64,000 nt of DNA. Origin: Lachnospiraceae bacterium. GTDB taxonomy: Bacteria > Bacillota > Clostridia > Lachnospirales > Lachnospiraceae. How positions within the stretch are numbered: position 1 is the stretch's first letter; each line of letters opens with the position of its first letter. The translations under genes were made by a program, and so were the position numbers. The stretch spans positions 62,001 to 126,000 of the forward strand of contig CAJTGB010000003.1 of assembly GCA_910575835.1 (NCBI GenBank), written 5' to 3'. Positions 1 to 8,313 of this stretch are shown here, one piece after another. The notes beneath the pieces are model-generated. The model made no database searches, had not been told where the DNA came from, and saw only the letters and a program-made list of their open reading frames with translations.

Positions 1-147
1 GCTGCATCTTTCCCCGGCTTCGATCAACGTCTGATTCTCCTGCACCTCTGCCATGCTCATGTAGTATTTGACTTCTTCCGTACAATTTTGGAACAACATC
101 TCCATATATACCTGCTTTTTCAACGGCAGTTCTTTGAATACATCCAT
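1..147 (-). CDS. Crp/Fnr-like transcriptional regulator, N-terminal part
   Basis: The first 49 codons are present and the rest runs off the window edge. The start is the ATG at 147, preceded by GGTGAGG. The ending QTLIEAGERCS resembles the first beta strands of a cyclic-nucleotide-binding (cupin-like) sensor domain, where an LI..GE..S pattern is usual in Crp/Fnr proteins. The DNA-binding domain is not visible, so the family call rests on about a dozen residues. A TATAAT -10 box lies just upstream at 169-174 without a good -35, which would fit an activator-dependent promoter. It could instead be another cNMP-binding-domain protein. Confidence 0.55.
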   Translation of the reverse strand, partial: MDVFKELPLKKQVYMEMLFQNCTEEVKYYMSMAEVQENQTLIEAGERCS

Positions 148-168
148 GGGCCTCACCTCTTAATATCT

Positions 169-174
169 ATTATA
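169..174 (-). promoter_or_regulatory. -10 box of the Crp/Fnr-like gene
   Basis: TATAAT on the minus strand, 22 bases before the ATG at 147. The -35 position holds only a T-rich stretch, so the promoter would be weak or activated. The rest of 175-387 shows no gene on either strand that I can support; it is AT-rich up to about 300. Confidence 0.4.
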
Positions 175-387
175 CCGAAGGAATTGCCAAAATAAAAAGG
201 ACGAATGACCTGATTTCCCTGATTAATAAAAAAAGAGCAACTTTGACAAAAATCACTCATTTTTCTCCCCATTCATTCTTCATTTTTATACATTATGCAC
301 AATCTCTTCTTCTCTAATCAAACGCCGGTAAATAGCAAACCGAAGGCAAATCGAACGCCGCAGGCACATCAGTCCGAGTATGTGAAA

Positions 388-431
388 CAGAACAGCCAAG
401 TCTCCCATCCATGAGGGACTTGGCTGTTCTG
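388..431 (-). terminator. Terminator after the opp operon
   Basis: A perfect 15-bp stem (388-402 paired with 417-431) with a 14-base loop lies 46 bases past the oppF stop. On the minus strand it is followed by only TTTCA, so the U-tract is short. There is no T-run on the plus strand, so it serves the leftward transcript. Confidence 0.7.
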
Positions 432-477
432 CCGCTGGTGTACTGGTTTTGCACAAGCGCACATATTTATTATGATT

Positions 478-1446
478 TTATTCCTCAACTAAGTGACATG
501 CAACCTTATGTCCCGGTTTTATTTCACGAAGCTTCGGCATCTCGCTGAAGCATCTGTCTGTCGCATATGCGCAGCGCTCTGCAAAACGGCAGCAGTTCTT
601 CGGATTGATCGGGCTTGGGATCTCGCCTTTGATGAGGATTCGTTTATTCGCCTTCGCTCTGTCCGGGTCTGCCTCTGGAATTGCAGAAAGCAGCGCCTTC
701 GTGTACGGATGCAGCGTATTGCCGTAGAGCTCCTCTGTCTCAGCCGTCTCCACGACCGTTCCCAGATACATTACGATCACACGGTCGGAAATATATTTTA
801 CAACGCTCAGATCATGCGCAATGAACAGATATGTAAGCCCGCGCTCTGCCTGAAGGTCTTTCAGCATATTGATAACCTGCGCCTGTACCGATACGTCCAG
901 CGCGGAGATCGGCTCGTCGCAGATGATGAAGTCAGGATCTACGGAAAGCGCTCTCGCAATACCGATACGCTGTCTCTGTCCGCCTGAGAATTCATGAGGG
1001 AAACGTGACATATGGTCCTTGTTAAGCCCTACGATCTCCAACAGCTCCTGTACCTTTGCATCTGCTTCTTTCCCAGGCATACCATGCTCTCTTAACCCCT
1101 CGCCGACGATCTCCTTTACCGTCATACGGGAATTGAGAGACGCGTATGGATTCTGGAAGATCATCTGTACTTTCTTACAAAAATCCTTCTTCTCAGCAGC
1201 GGTAAGTTTGGTAATATTTTTTCCGTCATAGATCACTTCACCGGAAGTTAGTTCGTACAGGCGAATCATACAGCGCCCCATCGTAGATTTGCCGCAGCCG
1301 GACTCTCCTACAAGGCCGACCGTCTCTCCTTTGTAGATCTCAAAGGAAACGTGATCTACCGCCTTCAAGTCCGCGTTCTTTCCTACATGGAAATATTTAC
1401 ATACGTCGTTTACCTGCACGAGAGGCTGTTTTTCATTGTTACTCAT
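478..1446 (-). CDS. oppF: Oligopeptide-type ABC transporter ATPase OppF/DppF
   Basis: One of the two ATPases that power an Opp/Dpp importer at the inner face of the membrane. Walker [10 protein letters not shown] is at residues 47-55, signature SGGQRQR at 154-160 and Walker B IICDEP at 174-179. The C-terminal Opp/Dpp extension carries the usual cysteine cluster (CCRFAERC...C), which in characterised members of this subfamily binds an Fe-S cluster. The 322-residue length is normal. It overlaps the end of oppD by 8 bases and is the last gene before the terminator at 388-431. The true substrate may not be peptide (see the GH127 gene at the head of this cluster). Confidence 0.93.
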   Translation of the reverse strand: MSNNEKQPLVQVNDVCKYFHVGKNADLKAVDHVSFEIYKGETVGLVGESGCGKSTMGRCMIRLYELTSGEVIYDGKNITKLTAAEKKDFCKKVQMIFQNPYASLNSRMTVKEIVGEGLREHGMPGKEADAKVQELLEIVGLNKDHMSRFPHEFSGGQRQRIGIARALSVDPDFIICDEPISALDVSVQAQVINMLKDLQAERGLTYLFIAHDLSVVKYISDRVIVMYLGTVVETAETEELYGNTLHPYTKALLSAIPEADPDRAKANKRILIKGEIPSPINPKNCCRFAERCAYATDRCFSEMPKLREIKPGHKVACHLVEE

Positions 1447-2500
1447 CTGCTTTCACCTCTCCTTCCTTCTTTGCTTCAATTGCTACTGCATTGTCCTTCT
1501 TCATATCCGTATCCGGCGCATATTCATTCTGCAGCCAGCAGTTTGTAAAATGCTCATCCGTTAACTTATACTGATACGGCGGCTCGTCTTTGCATACGTC
1601 CATCGCGTATTCGCACCGCGCCGCGAACGGACATCCCTTCGGCGGGAAGAACAGATCCGGCGGAGTCCCTTCGATCGACTGAAGCCTCTCGCCTTTCTTG
1701 GTATCCAGCTTGGCAATGGAACCGATCAATCCCTTCGTATAAGGATGCGCCGTATCGTAGAAGATCTCCTGTACAGTACCCTTCTCTACGATCTTACCGC
1801 CGTACATTACGATCACACGGTCGCACATACGCGCAATTACACCAAGGTCATGCGTAATCATAATGATCGACATTCCAAGCTTATCTCTAAGTTCCAGAAG
1901 CAGGTCAAGAATCTGTGCCTCGATCGTTACGTCAAGCGATGTGGTCGGCTCGTCACAGATCACAAGCCCCGGACGGCTCACAAGCGCGATCGCGATCATG
2001 ACACGCTGTTTCATACCGCCGGATAACTCATGCGGATACTGCTTGTATCTCTTCTCCACATCAGAGATTCCCACAAGCCTCATAATCTCAAGCGCTTTTT
2101 CCTTCACTTCCTTCTTCGTAACATCCGTTCTCCCAAGGAAGACCTCCTCGATCTGGGCGCCGACTCTCATGGTCGGGTTCAGAGATGTCATAGGATCCTG
2201 GAATACGAATCCGATATCCTGTCCCCGAAGCTTTCTAAGTTCCTTGTTGCTCATCTTGAGCACATTTTTTCCATCAAATAATATCTCTCCGCCTTCGAAG
2301 AATCCCGGCGGCTCCGGGTTCAGCCTCATGATACACTGAGCCGTAACACTCTTACCGCATCCTGACTCTCCTACGATACCAAGGATCTCACCCTTTCTTA
2401 CCGCAAAGCTTACATCTCGTACAGCCTTGACTTCTCCTCCGTATGTATGAAAGGAGTAGACAACATTTTTCATTTCCAGAATATTATCATTCTCTGCCAT
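1439..2500 (-). CDS. oppD: Oligopeptide-type ABC transporter ATPase OppD/DppD
   Basis: The partner ATPase of OppF; the two form the nucleotide-binding heterodimer of the importer. Walker A GESGCGKS is at residues 44-51 and signature LSGGMKQR at 159-166, followed by Walker B LVICDEPTTSLD. The C-terminal extension again has Cys residues in a CPFAARCEYAMDVC pattern. A lysine/glutamate-rich tail extends the protein slightly beyond the usual end, to 353 residues. It starts 12 bases after the oppC stop and overlaps oppF, so translation is probably coupled. Confidence 0.93.
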   Translation of the reverse strand: MAENDNILEMKNVVYSFHTYGGEVKAVRDVSFAVRKGEILGIVGESGCGKSVTAQCIMRLNPEPPGFFEGGEILFDGKNVLKMSNKELRKLRGQDIGFVFQDPMTSLNPTMRVGAQIEEVFLGRTDVTKKEVKEKALEIMRLVGISDVEKRYKQYPHELSGGMKQRVMIAIALVSRPGLVICDEPTTSLDVTIEAQILDLLLELRDKLGMSIIMITHDLGVIARMCDRVIVMYGGKIVEKGTVQEIFYDTAHPYTKGLIGSIAKLDTKKGERLQSIEGTPPDLFFPPKGCPFAARCEYAMDVCKDEPPYQYKLTDEHFTNCWLQNEYAPDTDMKKDNAVAIEAKKEGEVKADE

Positions 2501-2512
2501 TTTCGTATCCTC

Positions 2513-3436
2513 CTATTCTGTTCCGCGAAGTTTCGGATCTACTGCATCGCGTAAACCATTGCCAAGAAGATTGAGCGCCAGCATCGTCGTACATACGAAG
2601 AATGCAGGAATCAATACCTGGTGCGGTGAGTTACGCAGATATGCAATACCCTCTTTACAGATAACACCCCAGCTGCAGTTCGGAGGAGTAACACCAAGAC
2701 CTACATAGCTTAAGAATGCTTCCTGGAAGATCGCTCCCGGGATTGCCATACAAAGGTTTGTAATGAGCATACCAAGGATATTCGGGATAATATGCTTCAC
2801 AATTATCTTAAAATCAGGAATTCCCAATACTTTTGCCGCAAGAACAAAATCCTGCTCTTTAATACGGTAAACCTCGCCGCGCACGAAACGGCATGTTCCG
2901 ATCCAGCCGACAACACACATCGCTATAATAAGAGGCGCGATACCTTTACCGAGAACCATTACAACAAGAATGGTAATGATAAGACTTGGAATACCATATA
3001 AAATATCAACTATTCTCATCACGATCATATCTAATTTGCCGCCGTAGAAGCCGCAGAAACCGCCGATCACAGCGCCCACGCACATATTTACAACAGCAGC
3101 GATAAGACCGATACTAAGGGATACGCGTCCGCCCATCCAGATTCGTACCCAGAGGTCACGTCCTGTAGAGTCTGTACCAAGCCAGTGTGCAGACGACATC
3201 ATCTGGCTTCTTGCATTTACGTCCATCTGCGACTGTGTATACTGACTGAACATCGGCGCAAAGATGGATAATAGCGCATAGAAAATAATAAGCGAAAGTC
3301 CGAACATCGCCGCCTTATTCTTCTTCAACCGTCTCCACGCATCCTGCCAGAAAGAGAGAGATGGTCTGCTGATGCTCTCCATACGGATATTATCTTTTCC
3401 TTTGATCACAAAAGATTCTTTCTTTAATTCTGCCAC
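2513..3436 (-). CDS. oppC: Oligopeptide-type ABC transporter permease OppC/DppC
   Basis: Second membrane subunit of the importer. The N-terminus has the OppC-type leading segment (SFWQDAWRRLKKNKAAMFGL, then a first membrane helix), then a soluble loop containing HWLGTDSTGRDLWVR, a hallmark of OppC/DppC. Five further helices follow. The EAA-type loop contacting the ATPases is near residues 200-225 (AAKVLGIPDFKIIVKHIIPN). The length of 307 is typical. It lies 9 bases after oppB. Confidence 0.93.
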   Translation of the reverse strand: MAELKKESFVIKGKDNIRMESISRPSLSFWQDAWRRLKKNKAAMFGLSLIIFYALLSIFAPMFSQYTQSQMDVNARSQMMSSAHWLGTDSTGRDLWVRIWMGGRVSLSIGLIAAVVNMCVGAVIGGFCGFYGGKLDMIVMRIVDILYGIPSLIITILVVMVLGKGIAPLIIAMCVVGWIGTCRFVRGEVYRIKEQDFVLAAKVLGIPDFKIIVKHIIPNILGMLITNLCMAIPGAIFQEAFLSYVGLGVTPPNCSWGVICKEGIAYLRNSPHQVLIPAFFVCTTMLALNLLGNGLRDAVDPKLRGTE

Positions 3437-3445
3437 CTTCTACAC

Positions 3446-4366
3446 CTACCTTTCGCCGATACGAACACGCGGATCTGCCACGCCGTAAAGAATATCTACA
3501 ACAAGGTTACAGAAAATGAGAAATACGCCGTAGAATAATGTCATTCCCAAAACCATAGAATAATCGTTGTTCGATACGCTGTCCACGTAATGCTTACCCA
3601 TTCCAGGAATTGCAAAGATAGACTCGATTACGAATGTACCTGTAAGTACGGATGCTACAGTCGGTCCCATAACGGTCATAACCGGCATGATCGCGTTGCG
3701 AATCTGGTGTTTCGCAGTGATCCTGAATTCACCGAGCCCTTTTGAACGGGCTGTCTTTATGTAATCCTGTGAGGCAACCTCGAGCATGCTTGCACGCATG
3801 ATACGCGATACGGACGCCAGCGTATAAAATGCAAGAGCACATGCCGGAAGAATCGTATATTCAATGCCTTCGTACCTTGCTACCGGAAGGAGCCCCCATT
3901 TAATACCGAATCCGTACTGCAGCACGGCACCCATAATAAAGTCAGGAATACTCGTTCCCAAAACAGCAACAATAACACAGAAAAAGTCTATTCCTTTCCC
4001 TCGGTTCCTTGCCGATACGATACCGAGAACCAGGCCGAACGAAACCGCCAGCACCAGCGCACGGATTCCGAGATCCGCCGAGAACGGGAATGTCTCGCCG
4101 ATAATATTTGCAACTGTTTTATTCGTGAATTTCATGGAATATCCGAAATCACCTTTGATCAGATTCACCATATAATTTCCATACTGCACGATCAGCGGTT
4201 TGTCAAAACCATAATAGCTTTCCATGTTCTCTCTTACTTCCGGCGTCAGCTTCGGATTCGTGAACGGATCGCCGGGCATGAGACGCACCAGGAAAAAGAC
4301 AACGGTTATCAATACCCAGACTGTCAATATCGCTGCGATTACACGTTTAAATATATATTTACGCAT
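3446..4366 (-). CDS. oppB: Oligopeptide-type ABC transporter permease OppB/DppB
   Basis: First membrane subunit. It has the typical OppB start (MRKYIFKRVIAAILTVWVLI) and the RLMPGDPF motif after helix 1. The permease domain shows the EAA loop in ARSKGLGEFRITAKHQIRNA. The length is 306 residues. The start is fixed by AAGGAGGAATAAGG before the ATG. A hairpin at 4415-4443 separates it from oppA, an arrangement often seen where more binding protein than permease is made. Confidence 0.93.
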   Translation of the reverse strand: MRKYIFKRVIAAILTVWVLITVVFFLVRLMPGDPFTNPKLTPEVRENMESYYGFDKPLIVQYGNYMVNLIKGDFGYSMKFTNKTVANIIGETFPFSADLGIRALVLAVSFGLVLGIVSARNRGKGIDFFCVIVAVLGTSIPDFIMGAVLQYGFGIKWGLLPVARYEGIEYTILPACALAFYTLASVSRIMRASMLEVASQDYIKTARSKGLGEFRITAKHQIRNAIMPVMTVMGPTVASVLTGTFVIESIFAIPGMGKHYVDSVSNNDYSMVLGMTLFYGVFLIFCNLVVDILYGVADPRVRIGER

Positions 4367-4414
4367 CCTTATTCCTCCTTGTATACTTAGAAAAAGTCCA
4401 TTTATATTCTAAAT

Positions 4415-4443
4415 TCGCCACCCGACATACCGCCGGGTGGCGA
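4415..4443 (-). other. Stem-loop between oppA and oppB
   Basis: A 10-bp perfect stem (TCGCCACCCG with CGGGTGGCGA) and a 9-base loop lie between the oppA stop and the oppB start. On the minus strand it is followed by AATTTAG rather than a U-tract, so it is more likely an mRNA-stabilising or partial-termination element than a full terminator. Confidence 0.55.
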
Positions 4444-4478
4444 TTCATTCTCACTCTTCTCTAATGTGACTTTCTCTG

Positions 4479-6128
4479 TTATTCAACAATATCAGCGTAT
4501 ACCCAGTCAAGGTTGATACTGCAGTGGAAGAAATTGAGTCCTTCAACATCATCGTCAACAAGATAGTGAACTTCTCTCTCTGCCTGCGGGAAGAATGCAG
4601 CTTCATCGATAAGAATTTGCTCTACTTCATGAAGCATATCCATACGTTTCTGCGCGTCTGTCTCTGTCTGTGTAGCTGTCAGCAGTTCATCAACTTCGTC
4701 ATTGACATATTTGCTGTAGTTGTATGGGCTGTCAGATTTGAACAGCTCAAGGTATGTATATGGATCGTCATAGTCGGCGCCCCAGCCGCCCCAACCGATC
4801 TCGTACTCACCGCTTGCCTGACGGTTCAGCATCTCTGCGTAAGTTACCTGATTAACTTCTACGTTGATACCAAGCGCTGTCTTCCACATCTCCTGGCATA
4901 CTTCAGCCTGCTTCTTTGCTGAATCTGAGTCTGTTGTTGTGATTGTTACCGTAATATCGGAAGCCTTCTTTCCAAGAGCCTTTAATGCCTTGTCTAAGTG
5001 CTCTTTTGCCTTCGCCTCGTCTCCGTCCATCGGATAACCCTTAAGCGTAGACTCTTCTCCGTATGTCTTCTCAACGCCTGACAGACCGCTGAATACAAGG
5101 CCCGTGCTTGGTGTGAACATACCGTTGTTGACAAGTTCGTTGTAAGAATTTCTGTTGATCGCATAGTTGAGCGCAAGACGGAAATCAATATTATTCATCG
5201 CCTCGTTCTCACTGTCGCAGTTGTAGTAAAAATAATCTACGTTACCGTTGCGGTATGTATGATCCTGACCTTCATAGTTCGGTGCGTCTGCTGACGGAAT
5301 CTCAGAGAAGTCTAACTCTCCGTCCTCATACATAGCAAGCGCTGTGGACTGATTCTGTACATAGCTCATCTCTGCACGGTCAAGCTTGATACTGTCCTTA
5401 TCCCAGTAATTCTCGTTCGGCTCGAAGACCCATTTCTGATTAGCGGAGCTTGTAAGAACGTATGGTCCTGAGTACACGTTCTTCTCTGCATCTGCCGCAA
5501 AGTCTTTGCCGTATTTTTCTACAATATCCTGGCGAAGAGGAGCGAAAAGAGACGATAATCCCATCATACTTAAGAAGTATGCTGTCGGGTGTTCCAATGT
5601 AACTTCAAGTGTCTTGTCATCGATTGCCTTAACGCCAAGTTCTTCCGGCTCTACATCGCCGACCTCGACTGCACGGCCGTTCTTAATATATTCACCGATA
5701 TATGCGAACGGAGCTGCGGTCTCAGGATCCATAAGTCTTCTCCAGCTGTATACGAACTGCTCTGCCGTAATCGGTTCGCCGTCGCTCCACTTAGCGTCTC
5801 TTAAGTGGAATGTATAGACAAGTCCGTCATCGGAAATCTCCCACTTCTCTGCGATACCTTCTTTTACTTCACCTTTTACGTTACGCACCAGTCTCTCTGT
5901 AAGAGCGTTCTGAAGCTCTGTATCAGGGATACAGTTACCCTTTGACGGATCAAGAGTCGTTGGTTCTGTTCTGGTTGAAAAACGGAATACTTTTTCACCG
6001 GATGCACCGGAATCTCCCGAACCTCCTGAACTTCCTCCGCTGCTGTTACTCTTTGGAACGCCGCATCCTGCCAGTAATGACATTGCCATAGCTGCTGTCA
6101 TTATAGCAGCAATAAGTCTCCTTTTCAT
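4479..6128 (-). CDS. oppA: Opp/Dpp-type substrate-binding lipoprotein OppA
   Basis: Extracellular binding protein of the importer (SBP family 5). A lipoprotein signal peptide ends in LLAGC (Cys at about residue 22), followed by a Gly/Ser-rich spacer. The mature part begins with RTEPTTLDPSKG, the usual SBP_bac_5 opening, and later has WSDGEPITAEQFVYSWRR and a GWGADYDDPYTYLELF segment, all typical of OppA-like proteins. The length is 549. The start has AAAAGGAGG at good spacing. It follows the GH127 gene by 82 bases on the same strand with no obvious terminator, so the ligand could be an oligosaccharide or a glycopeptide rather than a plain peptide; sequence alone cannot decide. Confidence 0.9.
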   Translation of the reverse strand: MKRRLIAAIMTAAMAMSLLAGCGVPKSNSSGGSSGGSGDSGASGEKVFRFSTRTEPTTLDPSKGNCIPDTELQNALTERLVRNVKGEVKEGIAEKWEISDDGLVYTFHLRDAKWSDGEPITAEQFVYSWRRLMDPETAAPFAYIGEYIKNGRAVEVGDVEPEELGVKAIDDKTLEVTLEHPTAYFLSMMGLSSLFAPLRQDIVEKYGKDFAADAEKNVYSGPYVLTSSANQKWVFEPNENYWDKDSIKLDRAEMSYVQNQSTALAMYEDGELDFSEIPSADAPNYEGQDHTYRNGNVDYFYYNCDSENEAMNNIDFRLALNYAINRNSYNELVNNGMFTPSTGLVFSGLSGVEKTYGEESTLKGYPMDGDEAKAKEHLDKALKALGKKASDITVTITTTDSDSAKKQAEVCQEMWKTALGINVEVNQVTYAEMLNRQASGEYEIGWGGWGADYDDPYTYLELFKSDSPYNYSKYVNDEVDELLTATQTETDAQKRMDMLHEVEQILIDEAAFFPQAEREVHYLVDDDVEGLNFFHCSINLDWVYADIVE

Positions 6129-6175
6129 AAAAAATCCTCCTTTTTATTAATATTAACTCTATGTAGCTTAACAGG

Positions 6176-6203
6176 CCCTCATATATGTTCCGGTATATAA
6201 GGG
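6176..6203 (-). other. Hairpin between the GH127 gene and oppA
   Basis: A 10-bp stem with one G-U pair (CCCTTATATA with TATATGAGGG on the minus strand) and an 8-base loop. No U-tract follows, so read-through from the GH127 gene into oppA is likely. Confidence 0.4.
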
Positions 6204-6210
6204 TCTGGTT

Positions 6211-8019
6211 CTACCGTTCATCTCCGGCGATCCCATACACATGATAGGCTTCTTCGTCTACCATACACAGCGGGATCCACCGAATTCCCTCACAGGTAAA
6301 TGTCAGTCCGTCTCCCGACGGTATCATCTTCTCTTCTATATCTTCCTCTGTAAACGGGAAATCAAGGAATCCCTTCTCTTCGGACAACGCCGCCATGATA
6401 TACGGTCCATAGGCAACCGCCGCTCTCTCCCTGATATCCGCCGACCGGATAATACGGAACCGGAACGCGAATTCCGCTTCATAAACAATCTCTTCCGAGA
6501 AATCTCTGTCAAATGTCAGATAACCGTCTTCATCCGGCCATACGGCGATCTCCGTGCCGTTCTCTTCTATCACAAACGATCTGCCCGGCAGATCACATCC
6601 TTCTGTATCGTTCTTTGATACAGCCCATTGGGGCAGACGCACCTTAAGCGTGCGGATCCCGCTTCCCTTCACAGAGAGCCTTGTCCTCTCCGGGCGGCCG
6701 CTGACCGCTTCCTGCCTGATATGGACGTCCCTGTCATCCCAGTCCAGCACAGACGGAATAAAAAGGTTCACATAGAATTCATCCTCCCGGTAAGAATAGA
6801 TCCCCTCCCGGTACTTAAAATGACTCTCCATACCTGTCCCATGACAGCAGCTATTCTCCCGCAGAAACTCTCTCCTTGCTCCCGGCTCTAATGGGAAGAA
6901 ATATGTACTCTCCCCGGTCGGACGCTTATCCTGAGACGCAAGGATATGGTTCAAAACCGTTCTCTCATAATAATCCATATACCGGCTCTTCGGCTCATAC
7001 CCGAACAATTCCCTTGTAAGCTTCAGCATATTATAAGAAGCGCAGGTCTCCTGCGTCTTCTCTGTAAGCAGATCTCCGATCCTGTCCTTTGCAAAGAACT
7101 TCTCACTCTCACCGCAGCCTCCCGGCGCATATACGTGTCCGTCCGTTACGGTCTGCCAGAAAAACTTCGCCATATCATAATACCGTTTCTCACCTGCAGC
7201 TTTGTATATCTCCAATGCTCCAAGCATCTGCGGAATATGCTGGTTGGCGTGCATCCCATCAAGCTTATCCTGCTTCTGTTCCAACGGATAGTTAAGCTTC
7301 TTATTGTCAAATAGCTTCGCACAGTCGATGAATTCTTCTCTTCCCGTGAGCATGTACAGCTGTGCCATGATCACGTTCATCGCCCCGAATTCTCCGGCAA
7401 TATACATCCCCCACATCTTCGTCCGCTTCTGATACGGGAGCTTAGAGAGCCTTCTCCATACCCATAATCCAAGGCGTTCGGACATGGCAAGCGCTTCCGG
7501 CTCTCCTATATATGTATAGCAATCCAGTAATCCTGCAAATATCTTGTGCAGCGTATAATACGGCGCCCAGATCGCCGGATACTCGACGTATTCCTCCAAC
7601 TGGTCGAACTGATTCGGAAGATATCCGCTTAAGAATCCTTCCCCAACGCCTTCCATCCGCGAAAATGCCTCCTGGCACTTCCTAAGGCTCTCCACCATAT
7701 ACACTGCTTTCTCCTTGAAACGCACATCACCGGTCGCATGATAACACAACGCCAGAGCCGACATATAATGCCCCGTCGTATGTCCTCTGATCTGGCTCTC
7801 CCACGTCTCCCATCCGTCTAACGGTTCGGCATCTCCTGTATCCAGACCGGACGCCCTGCGGAAATTATATAACATCCTGTCATCCTCGACGGACAGCAGA
7901 TACTCCTTCATCCTCTCCTGAGCATCATAAAACGGGGTTCCCGGCAAAAGTCTGACGGCTGCATCATCACATCCCTGCACATACGGCATACTTCCCCGGC
8001 CGCTACATATTGTTTTCAT
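6211..8019 (-). CDS. GH127-type beta-L-arabinofuranosidase-like glycoside hydrolase (DUF1680)
   Basis: A cytoplasmic enzyme (no signal peptide) of the DUF1680/GH127-GH146 group, which removes terminal beta-L-arabinofuranose using a cysteine nucleophile and a Zn2+ site of one Glu and three Cys. All four ligand positions are visible: Glu324 and Cys326 in KTQETCASYN, and the vicinal Cys391-Cys392 in NSCCHGTG. The (alpha/alpha)6 barrel occupies roughly residues 20-400 and a beta-rich C-terminal part follows. The length of 602 is slightly shorter than the best-known members. AGGTGATAATAG precedes the ATG. A consensus promoter and palindromic operators lie directly upstream, so this is the probable first gene of the opp operon. 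GH127 versus GH146 cannot be told apart here. Confidence 0.88.
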   Translation of the reverse strand: MKTICSGRGSMPYVQGCDDAAVRLLPGTPFYDAQERMKEYLLSVEDDRMLYNFRRASGLDTGDAEPLDGWETWESQIRGHTTGHYMSALALCYHATGDVRFKEKAVYMVESLRKCQEAFSRMEGVGEGFLSGYLPNQFDQLEEYVEYPAIWAPYYTLHKIFAGLLDCYTYIGEPEALAMSERLGLWVWRRLSKLPYQKRTKMWGMYIAGEFGAMNVIMAQLYMLTGREEFIDCAKLFDNKKLNYPLEQKQDKLDGMHANQHIPQMLGALEIYKAAGEKRYYDMAKFFWQTVTDGHVYAPGGCGESEKFFAKDRIGDLLTEKTQETCASYNMLKLTRELFGYEPKSRYMDYYERTVLNHILASQDKRPTGESTYFFPLEPGARREFLRENSCCHGTGMESHFKYREGIYSYREDEFYVNLFIPSVLDWDDRDVHIRQEAVSGRPERTRLSVKGSGIRTLKVRLPQWAVSKNDTEGCDLPGRSFVIEENGTEIAVWPDEDGYLTFDRDFSEEIVYEAEFAFRFRIIRSADIRERAAVAYGPYIMAALSEEKGFLDFPFTEEDIEEKMIPSGDGLTFTCEGIRWIPLCMVDEEAYHVYGIAGDER

Positions 8020-8031
8020 CTATTATCACCT

Positions 8032-8056
8032 ATAACGTTAATCTATTAACGTTAAT
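8032..8056 (-). promoter_or_regulatory. Repeated palindromic operator before the GH127 gene
   Basis: A perfect palindrome ATTAACGTTAAT (8045-8056) and a near copy ATAACGTTAAT (8032-8042), 14 bp apart, lie between the promoter and the start codon. Position and symmetry fit a repressor of LacI or similar type blocking transcription; no such regulator is encoded next to it. Confidence 0.5.
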
Positions 8057-8085
8057 CTCTCTTGATATAAAAGTAAATATAATTA

Positions 8086-8137
8086 ATTCTATCATTCTCC
8101 GCCAAATGGGTCAAGGTAATTTTGACAGACAATTGTC
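8086..8137 (-). promoter_or_regulatory. Promoter of the GH127-opp operon with upstream palindrome
   Basis: On the minus strand TTGACC (8109-8114), 17 bp, TAGAAT (8086-8091). Just upstream of the -35 is the perfect palindrome GACAATTGTC (8128-8137), a possible second regulator site. Confidence 0.65.
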
Positions 8138-8169
8138 AGTATATTGTCGGCAATTCCTCATAATCCCCA

Positions 8170-8209
8170 AAAATACAGGAGTTCCCAACCCCGGCAACTC
8201 CTGTATTTT
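8170..8209 (-). terminator. Terminator after the ABC exporter genes
   Basis: A 14-bp perfect stem (8170-8183 with 8196-8209) and a 12-base loop. The stem ends in T-rich sequence on both strands; in context it ends the leftward transcript from 8314-11737 before the GH127 promoter. Confidence 0.75.
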
Positions 8210-8313
8210 AGAAAAATTTAATAAACCATTTTATAATTTCATGCATTTATTTCACAAAAATGCACAAAAATGACATATTTATGCAATCAACACGAGAAAG
8301 CCCCGCGCTAAAG

